Source of the DNA: Aselliscus stoliczkanus
Lineage: Eukaryota > Chordata > Mammalia > Chiroptera > Hipposideridae
Length of the DNA: 64,000 nt
Assembly: GCA_033961575.1 (NCBI GenBank)
Contig: CM066728.1
Span: forward strand, 180,721,678 to 180,785,677
Reading direction: 5' to 3'
Part shown: in pieces, positions 1-10,561 of the stretch
How positions within the stretch are numbered: the stretch's first letter is position 1
Layout of the letters: each line of letters starts with the position of its first letter
Position numbers and translations under genes: made by a program
The notes under the pieces: model-generated
What the model was told of the DNA's origin: nothing
Databases searched by the model: none
Seen by the model: the letters and a program-made list of their open reading frames with translations, nothing else

Positions 1-691
1 TTTATGAGAACTGCTATTGATCTAGGGAAATACCATATTACAGGTAATCATTTTCAGCTCTTGGAAACATCTGTCAGATGATTAGAAAGATCTGGCTTAG
101 TCTTTGTGATCATAAATGAAACATTTCCAGAATATTCATTTTGTTCTATTCACCAGTTTTAGAATCCATAGGCCTGGCTCTTGCCCTGAACCAAAAGCTC
201 TCCTTTGCCTGTGAATTCACTGTTATATATCTTGTGTGTGTGACAGAACACAAAGTCTTTTTAAAGACTTAAAACTTGAAAGTGATTTTTCCCCCCTTGC
301 TACTATACTACAAATGGCAGTCTCTTCACCATCTGTGCTCATGCTCTTTCTTCAGTATCTTTTCAAGCAACATGTTTTACAACTAAAAATGAGCCATTGC
401 AGTTTCATTCCAGGCAACTCATTTTATCCTACCCTGGCTCTGGCCCCCTTTTTCATTAGATTTGGATGAGCTGCTGCTGGGTGTAGGGCTTGACAAGCTT
501 GTGTTTGTGGTTAATTAATACATACTATCTGGAGAGACCCATGGTGACTTACCTAAAGCATTTATCTCTGGTTTTTAGATTGCCATCTACCCTACCCTAT
601 CTTACCTGACTTTGCACCTGCAGGAAACCCTGGGGAAGACCACCAGGAAACTCTGCCCCTGGCTGAGTGCCCTCAGTGTAACTGCAAATTT

Positions 692-815
692 TTTTGTTTG
701 TTTGTTTTGTTTTGTTTTGTGAGGGCACTGTCACTGGCCCTCATATGTGGGACCCGAACCGGGGCCGCTGGCTTCCCAAGCCAGCGCTTAACCACTGTGC
801 CACTCGGCCGGCCCC
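692..815 (-). mobile_element. tRNA-derived SINE, short type
   Basis: Read on the minus strand it starts GGGGCCGGCCGAGTGGC and has a box-A-like TGGCACAGTGG and a box-B-like GGTTCGGGTCCC. It ends in CACTGCCCTC-like sequence and a (CAAAA)n tail. A perfect 14-bp target-site duplication, GTAACTGCAAATTT, flanks it at 678-691 and 816-829, so this is a complete and fairly young insertion. The box A and B motifs indicate RNA polymerase III origin. Confidence 0.93.
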
Positions 816-1198
816 GTAACTGCAAATTTAACTTGACCTTCATGACCCTATTTCATAGCATCCTCCTTTTAGCTGGTATATTACTACTGCAACCACCAGT
901 ATAATTATTTATGGTTGTTTCCATCTTCCTGATTTCTTAGAGCAGAGGAATGTGAACTATATGCCTTTGGTACTGATAAATATTTTGCTAGATAATGACA
1001 ATGTCACAAGAAAAATGATATTTTTGGAGAAAGTTTCCATTTTTCTAAAAATTAAGGTGAATATTTTTAGGGCTATTGACTCTGAATAGTCAATGACATC
1101 AAATAAGTGGCCCCTTAGGCAAATAGGATTAGGACTATATGTTGGTCTTGAGAATGAAAAATCACCTTATAAAAGAGAATTATGACAATCAATCAAGC

Positions 1199-1229
1199 TT
1201 TTGTTTTGTTTTGTTTTGTTTTGTTTTGG
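1199..1229 (+). repeat. (TTTTG)n simple repeat
   Basis: Six or so TTTTG units are present with no attached SINE head. It resembles the tails of the local SINEs, but no target-site duplication or tRNA-like part is present, so I call it a microsatellite. Confidence 0.8.
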
Positions 1230-1417
1230 TTAAAGCTTATGAAAAAGTCACCTGAATTTAAACTCCAGTCTAGAATGTATTCAGAAACACATATTATTTC
1301 AAAGCTTGCTTCTGTCACAACTCCCAGAGAATACTATAGCCTCTGTTTAGCATATTTAAGTATATTTTACTCCAGAGAACAACTATAATTCGACTTATTT
1401 AGTTAAAGCTATTACAA

Positions 1418-1466
1418 GTGTGTGTGTGCATGTCTGTGTGTGCGCACGCGCCCGCGCGTGTGTGTT
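1418..1466 (+). repeat. Alternating GT/CG tract
   Basis: The tract is GT/GC dinucleotides with an inner CpG-rich core (CGCACGCGCCCGCGCG). It is nearly pure alternating purine-pyrimidine, the composition known to favour Z-DNA. The high CpG content in an intron is unusual. Confidence 0.8.
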
Positions 1467-1958
1467 TTCATGTTTTCATTGCACGATGTAGTCCTTGGCC
1501 TGTGCCGAAACCAGTGTGGTCTCGGTTTGAGCGGCCGTTCCTGAACCTGCTGTCTGACTGCTCCGCATTCCTGGGCTGCCTTCCACTCAGCATGGGCTGA
1601 GGCAGTAGCTCACGCTGACAGGTGGGAACCCCTGGATAATCAAGTGTCGGTGATGAAGCCCACAACTCTGCCTGAAAATGCTACCTTTCAAGTTTATTTT
1701 ACTAAACAAGTCATAGTTCTCACCAAGACAATTACAAAATTCACATCAATTACTGTATAAAGGCAGAAAAATATAGGGCTGGTGTTTCTTCCTCCCCCTT
1801 CCCCTTTAAAAAGAAATGTGAGTTAAGGAATGAGCTTATAACCTCCACAACTGAGATATAAAACCAGAAGCAACAGTCTTTGCAAGGAAGAGATCTGGAT
1901 GATTCTTGATAATATCAACTTAATGGGCGTATTAAATATTTTGAAGAAAATCACTTTG

Positions 1959-2044
1959 TTTTGTTTTTTGTTTTGTTTTGTTTTTGAGGGCAGTGTCAGT
2001 GGCCCTCATATGTGGAACCCGAACCGGGGCCGCTGGCTTCCCAA
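1959..2044 (-). mobile_element. 5'-truncated tRNA-derived SINE
   Basis: Minus-strand copy of the short SINE type. The A-rich tail and the CCCACATATGAGGGCC body are present, but the tRNA-like head is missing. A perfect 16-bp duplication, GAAGAAAATCACTTTG, flanks it (1943-1958 and 2045-2060). The truncation was therefore present at insertion and is not a later deletion. Confidence 0.9.
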
Positions 2045-2135
2045 GAAGAAAATCACTTTGGCATTCTTAGAAATATTTTTTTGCAATTCTGACTTTGGTT
2101 CTTACTTTTTGTGATTTAATTTGAATGGGCTGAAT

Positions 2136-2573
2136 TTGCAACAACATGAATGGACCTAGAGGGTATTATGCTGAGTGAAATAAGTCAGAGAAAGACAAAT
2201 ACCATATGATTTCACTTACATGTGGGATTTTAAAAAAGAAAACAAATGAACAAACAAATAAAACAGAAACAGGCTCATAGATACAAAGAACAGATTGATG
2301 GTTACCCAGAAGGAAGGGGGTGGGGGAATAGTTGAAAAAGGTGAAGGGGAATACAAGGTTCAAACTTCCAGTTATAAAATAAGTTAGGAGGATGTAATGT
2401 GCAGCACAAGGAACATAGCCAATAATATGGTAATAACTTTGGTGATAGATGGTGATAGATGGTTACTAGACTTATTGTGGTGATCACATTATAAGGGATG
2501 TAAATGTCAAATCACTGTGTTGTACACCTGAAACTAATATCATATGTCAACTCTACTTCAATTGCAAAAAAGT
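2136..2573 (+). mobile_element. L1 3' end, 5'-truncated
   Basis: It carries ATGGACCTAGAGGGTATTAT, the AGTGAAATAAGTCAGA motif, a G-rich 3' UTR segment and TTGTACACCTGAAACTAAT near the end. These are features of laurasiatherian L1 3' regions. Only the 3' UTR part is present. Confidence 0.85.
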
Positions 2574-4227
2574 TTGAGCTGAGAAAATGCAAAAGTAGCA
2601 GCTATAGGGTTGATTGGTTTGCAAATGATTATAATGTTCAGAAACCCAATTATTGAATAAATTCTCTGACTTACTTTCTCTACAAAGTAAGTATATAGGA
2701 ATCATCAATATTATTGTTACCTTTATGTTATTTTTCTTAAAATGGATTTTCAGTATAATGTTGAGAACAAAATATTATATAGTAAGTATTTTGGACAGTT
2801 GAATGACTTTATATAATTCATTTTTCCCTTTTGGTCTTTACCCAGTGATATATCTGGCCAACAGATGAACCTCCTTCTAATGAAGTCTTTGGATGCCCTA
2901 GAAAACTGCTGCTTTGACACTAGTCTTGAATACAAGTATGTTGATTCCATTTCCTCTCTAACAGATACTTAGAAATTAGTTCTTTCTCCGCCATAAATTC
3001 TGCCTTCTATGGTGAAATGTTTGTAGGACCTGATCTTGAAATTTTTTTTGCTGAGTTTTCAGTAATAATCAAAAGTCTGTAATTAAAGCTTACTTGTAAA
3101 ACCATGTTTCAGCAATAGACAATTTGCTTCAATACAAAGCAGCAAATGTCGTTTTGTCGCTGTCATTAAGTTACTAATACTTTAACCCTGTCTTGTATGT
3201 ATCATATTAAGCATATATTTTAATATAACTTGTGTGCATGAGTTAACCTTTTCACAGAACATATTCTTTGAATTTGATCGGACTAAGAGAGCATTCCACT
3301 CATGGTTTAGATTTCGCTGTTAAATCTAATGGCTAAAAAAATCAAAATGGAAGCAAACATAGTTTACACCAGGGGTTCCCAACCTCCTCAATATTAATAG
3401 AGCCTTTCCTTCCCCCACAGATGTCATACTTTTAAAGATTTTTGTTTATTAAATAAAATATCTTAAAATTTAATTTATTTTCTCATTCTAGTCATGGAAG
3501 ACAACAGATACGAAAAGGAATAATCAGAAAAGAATACCTCATAAAACAGTGTTAAACATATTGGTTTAGTGAGACATTTAATGTTTCCATTAGTCTATGT
3601 GACATGTGTGGGAGAATATATGGTTTTATTAGGCTTTCTGAAGTATTGATACCATTGAGGATTCCACTATACCTTTTGACACCTCCACGTTTTGGAAGCT
3701 GACTTGGGATCCCTTGGGGTTCATTGTTATTTGGAAACTCAAAACATTATAAGCACTAACCTCCAATTTATTAACTATTATGGGCATTGTTCAAATAGGA
3801 GTTAAATCAGTGTGTATATTTCTGGCCTTCAGGAGCTTATGATCTGAAGTTACATTTACACTGCCTAGCCTGTTTAGTTCAGACTAACAAAGGAGTAAAT
3901 GGTAGAAGTAACTGCATGTATCAAGTATTTCATCATGAGTAAATAAGGGTCTTCTTTCAGAGAAAGCTAAGATTGGATAAGAACAATTGACACCCAGTTT
4001 ATCACAAAACACTTTAGAGATGAAATACATGTTAAGAGTATATTTTTGATTGTGGAAAAAGAGAATTCTTTTTCAGTGACATGATTGAAGTCTCTTGAAT
4101 ATAGGAAATGATTAATAGAATGGATAGAACCATTTAATTATTACTGGGTCCAATGAAGTTATTTTTGAGCCTAATCCATGTATTGATGGATTGGTAGTGA
4201 TGCCTTTTACTACCAAAGAATAAGATA

Positions 4228-4320
4228 TCTCTCCTCACCCTCTCCCTCTCCCTCCCCTTCTCCCTCTCTCTCTCCCCCTTTCTTCTTCTCCCATTTCTTC
4301 CCCTCCCTACCCCCACATAC
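4228..4320 (+). repeat. CT-rich low-complexity tract
   Basis: The tract is (TCTCCC)n-like and almost purely pyrimidine on the + strand. The minus strand accordingly yields a spurious Arg/Glu-rich open frame. Confidence 0.8.
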
Positions 4321-4869
4321 CTTTCTTCCTCCTGCCTGAAGTTGGAAGAAATTTTTATGATTAAGATGCTGTAAACTTTCAGCCAGTTAAAACAATCAAG
4401 AATGACTTTCATGTGTTATCTTCATTAGTTTGCGGGAAGGGTATTTGAATGTAAGGAGGACCATGGGGATGACTGAATTACCCACAGTATGGGTGTTTAT
4501 GCATGTAATCACTGCACATGTCTCCTTATATTTAACTTTAAAATTAACTTTTTATATTAATAAGATTTCTTCATTTCTATTTCTTTATCCTTACCTTCTT
4601 TCTTGATTCTTATCTTCTTAATGAACAACTGTGTTGTGGAGAGAGGAGGGTAGGCCTAGATAGGGGATCAATCCTGCAGAGTCAAATAGAATAGAGTCAT
4701 CAGAAATGTCCTGTCCATTTAGTAAAATCTTGCTTGTCTTTCAAAGCCTAACTAAAAGCTCAGTTTCTTCTTCAAGAAACCGTTATTCGTACAGCTAATG
4801 AAGTTTAGTATTTTGTCATTCCTAATGTTTTGTGGGTGTTACTGCTTATAAAGTTCACTCTTTGGTTTG

Positions 4870-5110
4870 AGGTTCAACTAATACTTACTGAACAGCCATA
4901 TATTGTGCTAGATATTTTCACATCCATTTCTCATGTAATTAAGCCCTGATTACAACCTAAACATTGATAAGAAAGCAGGAATCATCATCAATTTGGTTTA
5001 CTAATAAAGAAAGTGAGTCTCAAATAAGAGACTGGTTCAAGGTCACCCAATAAGTGGCAGAGCTAGGAGAGAAACCTAAGTTGTCTGACGACAGAGCGAT
5101 TGTTCTCTGT
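4870..5110 (-). repeat. MIR-type ancient SINE remnant
   Basis: AAGGTCACCCAATAAGTGGC followed by AGAGCTAGGAGAGAAACC is the hallmark core of MIR in this orientation. The rest is too diverged for exact ends. Confidence 0.6.
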
Positions 5111-5187
5111 CTTGCCTAGTACAGTGGAGAATGTTTCAGTAGAAAGAAAGCTGCAATATTAGAATAAAAAAGTAAAATCTTGCCATT

Positions 5188-5433
5188 TACAACATGCATG
5201 GACCTAGAGGGCATTATGCTAAGTGAAATAAGTCAGACAGAAAAAGGCAAGTACCATATGGTTTCACTTATATGTGGAATCTAAAAAATACAAAAAAAAC
5301 AGAACAAATGAAAAAAATAAAACAAAATAGATACACACCCATAGGTATAGAGAACAAGCTGATGATTGCCAAAGGGGAGGCAGGTAGGAGAATGGGTGAA
5401 AATAAATAAATAAATAAATATTTTTAAAAATAG
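5188..5433 (+). mobile_element. L1 3' end fragment with (AAAT)n tail
   Basis: It has the same ATGGACCTAGAGGGCATTAT and AGTGAAATAAGTCAGA motifs as the element at 2136. It ends early in an AAATAAATAAAT tail. Confidence 0.82.
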
Positions 5434-6285
5434 AAAACAATTTGAGACTTGACAGTATGCTGTTTATTAGTTTTTTTCTGATGTGGGTGTCAAGCTCACC
5501 ATTAAAAAAAAAGGGGGGTGAGGTAGCAGATAGACTAACTAGGCTCAGGCCTGAACGCCTGGCTCACGGCATAAAGTATTCCCTTGTCTAAAGAGATTGC
5601 AGGAGTCTAGGGCAGTCCTCCCTCAAGTGAAATAGTGGAAGCATTACCAGGAGGTAGTTAATAGATCTGGGAGCATGCTACCTCAAGTGATAGAATTCAC
5701 CCAGAGCGAATTCACCATGCTTCTTTGATTTAATGGGCATGTCCCTGCTGAGAGAACCAAGCATCTGGGCTCCTCAGTGTGTATGGCACTATCACCTACA
5801 TTTTGCTGCCATCTAGTGGTACTTTGTGCCATTGCAATCTTCACAGCCCCATCTAGTCAGGCTGTCCACCCTGGGCAGTGGTTAATTACTATTGAGCTTT
5901 TACAAATACGATAACATTTGTATAGCACTTTGTAAAGGGCAAAGCAGTATACAAATGTTAACTGTTATTAGAACTAATTATTAGATGGTCTAGTACTTAA
6001 TCTGCAGGATAGCCTGCAGTAAACTAGGGAACTGAAGATTCATTCTAGTTAATTGTAGAAAAATATATCATTGTATCTCAGTTGATATAGCAACACACAT
6101 ATCAGAACTGCATAACTTTTTAAAAATATGTACAAAGGGTGATTTATTAGCAGTAAGCATACAGAAGAACATTCACTATCATTTTAGAATTTCATAGCTT
6201 TTAAATCTCAGAATTTCTTTTCTCTAGTGATATTTTAATATACTTGGATCCAAATAACTAATGGCATAATAGGGTATATAGTTTT

Positions 6286-6843
6286 CTTTTTTTAACAGTC
6301 CAGAGGTTTTTTATTTTTTTACACTTCTGCCATGAATTCATAGGGAATGCGTTCCAGAAGCTCAGCCTCCTTTTCATTGGTTCTCACAAAACATGGCTCT
6401 CTGGGTGGGGCAGGCTGGCCTTTCCGTTGAACCCAAGGGGCTTTCTCTTTGGCTGTCTTCTTATCCTGATCATTTTCCTTCACCCATTTCTGGAAGCTGT
6501 CTTGGCTCTTGGAATGCTTAATATGCTCAATATGCACATTAATTCTCTCGACAGGAATCTTGCCCTTAACTTGTTTGTTTACAGCAGTGCCCATTGTATG
6601 CTGGGTAACACTGTAGACCCTTCCAGTTTTGCCATGGTGACATTGTGGGGCATTCCTTTTTGTACAGTGCCCCTTCCCTTGATGTTTACAATACCACCTT
6701 TCTTGTAGATCAGTATGTATGTGGGCCAACGGAACAACTCCATGTTTTCTAAAAGGCCTGGAGAACATACAAGTGGGGACCTCTACTCTTTCCCTTTGTG
6801 TCATTCATTTTGGCAAATTACTGGAAGATGACAGCCAAAAGCT
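6286..6843 (-). pseudogene. RPL21P: RPL21 processed pseudogene
   Basis: The minus strand encodes ribosomal protein L21 without introns: [38 protein letters not shown] and [12 protein letters not shown], ending PYEFMA. It includes 5' UTR sequence (CTTCCAGTAATTTGCCAAA), an AATAAA-like signal and a poly(A) remnant. Near-matching duplications of about 15 bp (AGGGTATATAGTTTT at 6271-6285, AGGGCATATAATTTT at 6844-6858) show L1-type retroposition. The initiator region is frameshifted. A second pair of 1-nt indels scrambles about 25 residues in the middle, and the original stop is lost, so the frame reads through a few extra codons. It is not expected to make functional L21. Confidence 0.92.
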
Positions 6844-7185
6844 AGGGCATATAATTTTAAAACTGAAATTCTCTTTATCATTTGTTAGTATTCTTATAGA
6901 AGATTTGTTAGTAATTCCAAAACCTCAATTTTATACCTAACATTATAATTTGTGTTTGTGTATGTTTTATCTGCCTGAGACACCATCACTACACTCCTTT
7001 TTGTTTTCAATGAGCAGAAAGATGTGAAAGCTACCTCTGCCCAAGTTATTCTTTGTTTAGAGCTGGCACGCATATCAGAGGGAAGCTAGAATGAGGTAAA
7101 TGTGTAGAAATGCTGAACTAAGCACTTGGGGGAATCACTGACGCTTAGGACAAAATATAAACACATTAAAATATAGAAGACTTGG

Positions 7186-7646
7186 GGGCCGGCCGAGTGG
7201 CTCAGTTGGATAAGAGTTGGCTTAAGAGCATGAGTTCTAAGCAGCAGGGCCGCCGATTCAGTTCCCTCATGGGCCAGTGACACTGTGCCCTCTACAGTTA
7301 AAATGGTGAACAACAGCTTGAACTTGGAGCTGGGCTGTCGTGAGTCCACAGAGGCGGAGTAAGCTGCATTGGAGCTGCAGTGGGTCTGCAGTATGCTGCC
7401 GTGAGTGGCCCTCAGCCAGCGTGAGCAAGCCGGCAGCCAGCGTGAGTGGCTGTCCAATGGCCGGCAACCAATTTGCCTCAGCTGGGAAGAGTGCAATGCT
7501 CATAATACCAACATGGGCCAGTAACGCGACCTCCTCCACAACTAGACTGAAGAATAAAAGGACAACAACTTGTCTGTTCCTCTTCCCCGATTCCCTAACG
7601 CTGTTCCCCTCCCCCAATTCCCTAGTAAAATCTTAAAAATATATAT
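7186..7646 (+). mobile_element. Composite tRNA-derived SINE, long type (461 bp)
   Basis: The head GGCCGGCCGAGTGGCTCAG is shared with the short SINEs, followed by GGGCCAGTGACACTG. Then comes a body of about 330 bp absent from the short type, with GC-rich repeated CAGCGTGAG motifs. A second CATGGGCCAGTAACGC echo appears near 7512, and the 3' end is CCCCTCCCCCAATTCC and TAGTAAAATC. Diverged duplications (ATAGAAGACTTGG at 7173-7185, AGAGAAGATTTGG at 7647-7659) bound it. The CCACAACTAGA string in the tail recalls perissodactyl ERE-type SINEs. Confidence 0.85.
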
Positions 7647-8508
7647 AGAGAAGATTTGGAAATCAGAATGAAACATCAGGAATAAAGATTTAGAACTACC
7701 TTCTTGGTGTATGCTGGCAAAAAGAGACAAAATAGAAGGAAACAATTTAGAAGGTCAGTAGATGCATACACTCTAACATACTGGCACACATATAGTTAGA
7801 TTATAAACTCACATATTACAACAGTCAATTACCATGGTAGCAATGAATAGAATCATTAGTGAATGGTAACCTTGCCTAAGAATAATTATACTGTGATAAT
7901 ATTTAGGTAAAAGTGAACTAAATACCCAGATGTCTTTTTCTAAGTCTTTATACCCATATGCCTTGGAATGGCAAAAGAGGAGCCTTAGTCCAAGGGGTAG
8001 AGATTTTTCTGTGTGCCCAGAATTTCCCAGAAAGCAAGATTTAAATACTTGCCTATTAATTGAGAAAGATGAACTCCAACACTCTTACTTAAACGAGGCT
8101 TGAAAGGAATCCTCTTTCCACATGAACCTGACACCCCCTTTTCCTAAATTAGCCTGGCAGGAAATAGAAATCAAGTTTTCTTGGCTGAATGTTGGATGAT
8201 ATATTCAGTGAATTTCACCACCCATCAGTTTTTCCTTCAAGTAAGCAAAAGAATCAGGTCTTGGCTTTTTCTTTTTGTAGATCATCTCTCTACCTTAGGC
8301 TCTCTTGAAACTCTGCACTTGGTCAGCTCTTCAGCATTCAATAAACATCGGCTGAATGCCTTCTCCATCCAGCAGTAAACCAAGTGTCACAGATATTATA
8401 GTGAGGGAAAGGACAGAAGAGGCACCCACCCTCATGGAGCTTGCGCGCTAGTGAAGGAGGTGGATGGTAATTAAACAATCCCCCGAATAACCCTCATCAG
8501 AGTTTATG

Positions 8509-8586
8509 TTGGGTTGTCAGAAAAGTCATGACGTATTTGTCTGGTTTTCGTTGCAAAAATGCGTCACGGCTTTTCCGACAACCCAA
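8509..8586. mobile_element. Mariner-type MITE, copy 1
   Basis: A 78-bp near-palindrome opens TTGGGTTGTCAGAAAAGTCA and closes with the inverted GACAACCCAA. It is followed by TA on the right; the left TA has decayed to TG. It matches, in inverse orientation, the element at 19935. It has no coding capacity. Confidence 0.85.
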
Positions 8587-10413
8587 TAATTAAAATTGTC
8601 TGAAGTAAATTAGTACAGGGTGCTATGGGAGAGTACTAAAGAGGTTCCCTGCTGGAAGGAACATTTGAAACCTTAAGCATAAGTAGCAGTCAAATAGTCA
8701 AAGAAGGAGCAAAAGTCAGTTTTTTCCAAGTATTAACACATTTTGTCTATCTTTGGTCTAATTCTATCAAAATTTTATATGTATCAATATAGAGCCAGAA
8801 AGATGGCCAAAAAAACTTCCCTATAGATTCTAAATGAAAAGAAAGACTTAAATCCATACTAATGAAGAACAGCCTCTCCATTCAGAAATGTGCTTTGTCT
8901 CAAAAGCGTGCAATGTTCAGATGTTAGAGGCCAATTTAACTGGTTGGAAATGTATTGTGCTGGTTGAGCTTGTTAAGTTCATGTAAGCTGTAACAGCATT
9001 TCTGCCTGACTAATGATGGATTATTACTGCAGTAGCTTCTTTACAATGGATTTTTTAATGCTAGACTATTATGCAGTGGAACCTAGAAAAACACACTTGA
9101 GCTCAGTTTGCCTTCTCTTCGGCTTTCCATCATGGCATCATGCAGGCCACTGAGAGGGGCCTGGGGCTTGGCAGATGGAACCGAAGGCTGGGAATAAAAA
9201 ACCCCATCTTCTAGCCATGCTCTGCTGGAAACTCTCTGTATGACCTTGAGCAAACCCTGTAGCCTCTCCATCCTTTGGGGTGTCTCCAATCAGATGTGGA
9301 TGCTCCGTTTGCACAGAGTTGTTGGGGGTAGTAACTAGCACATTTGTGCAGCCATGTGAAGGCTCTTGATGCCAGACAAGGAGATAGATGCTATATAAGA
9401 GCAAAATGACATACGGGCATTGAAATATGTTATTGGAGAAGTGCCCTGGAATGTCTTCTTAAGCAGCAGAAATGATGACGAGAGGCAAGCCAAAGCAGGG
9501 TGAGGACGATTTCTGAAAAACTCAGCATTCCCTCAATTTGAAAAACAACCATGACAAAAACTTTAAAAAAAAAAGGTGGGGGGGGGTTGGTAAAAAAAAA
9601 AAATCACTCCAAAGCTGCATTATCTTATCATACCAACTAGAAGTTTTCTGGGAGAACAATTTGTTTCTTTAAATGGATAGGTATTCTTTCAGGAGAATTG
9701 GGACACAAAGCCCAAGGTTCCAATTGAAATGTCACATGGGGTAACTTTTGACAAGCCTGTCATTTGTCTATTTTCCCTTCTGACCCAGTGGTTCTCCGGG
9801 GGATCAGAGGGGAGAAGAGGATTAATGTCATTGTGCACAGACAAATACACAGTTTCTTTAAGAAAGAAATTCCACTCGTCAAAGTTGACTAGGAAACATG
9901 GGGCACTTAGCAGGACCTTCTCACCATGCCTTGCATTTATCCGCCGTTATTAGATGGCATCAGCTCCTAGTCTGAAATTTAGTCATTTCTCTCCTTATGT
10001 AGTTAATCATAGTGCACTTAACATGGGTGGGGGTTTGGGGGTGGACAGAGGACTCCAGCATTTCTCTAAGCGCAGAGATAGAGCTAATTTAACTCCTTTT
10101 TACACATCTGTCTCTCCTCACCATAGAGTTCAAGTCAGACTGTTCCATGGTTTTGTTCATTTTTCTCCAGTGGGTGCACGGCATTAGCATGGGCCACGGA
10201 CATAAAGCTTTCTGTTTTGACAGAAAGCTTTCCTTTTGAGGGGCAGGGTGGCTATAACTGCGGCAACTCATGAGACACACCTGCAGAGCAGGCAGCAGAA
10301 TTAGAATCCAGCCATCTCACCTCAAATTGCACTGTGAACTCCTATGATGAGAGAGGAGCGATGGCATGGATTTCCTGTGATTCTAACACCTGCTCTTTTT
10401 GTTGACATCCAAG

Positions 10414-10561
10414 CACGGGCTGTATATTGGGAGTTGGACTTGTTCTGTCCCTCATGAGCCACAGCAGCCCGATGGAGTCGCGTGTTCACGTGGCAGCATC
10501 ACTTCGGAAGCTGTCCGCATACCTCGACGACAGTGGGGGCCAGAGCAGAACGTTTCAGGAG
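10414..10561 (+). CDS. FOCAD: FOCAD window exon 1 (49 codons plus 1 nt)
   Basis: The acceptor is ...GACATCCAAG before 10414 and the donor is GTAGGT at 10562. The exon begins with the third base of a split codon and then reads [18 protein letters not shown] and on to GGQSRTFQE, ending on a codon boundary. It has several CpGs and is rich in hydrophobic residues at its start, as expected for a helix of the repeat fold. The preceding exon is beyond the left edge, at least 10.4 kb upstream. Confidence 0.92.

Larger units (their letters stand above)
1..10413 (+). other. FOCAD intron upstream of window exon 1 (incomplete)
   Basis: No exon with FOCAD-like coding sequence and splice sites was found in this stretch. 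It holds two short SINEs, two L1 3' ends, an RPL21 processed pseudogene, a composite SINE, a mariner MITE, CT-rich and purine-pyrimidine alternating tracts and old MIR-like remnants. Long stretches (about 2600-4200, 5450-6270, 7660-8500 and 8590-10400) show nothing I can name. Confidence 0.6.
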
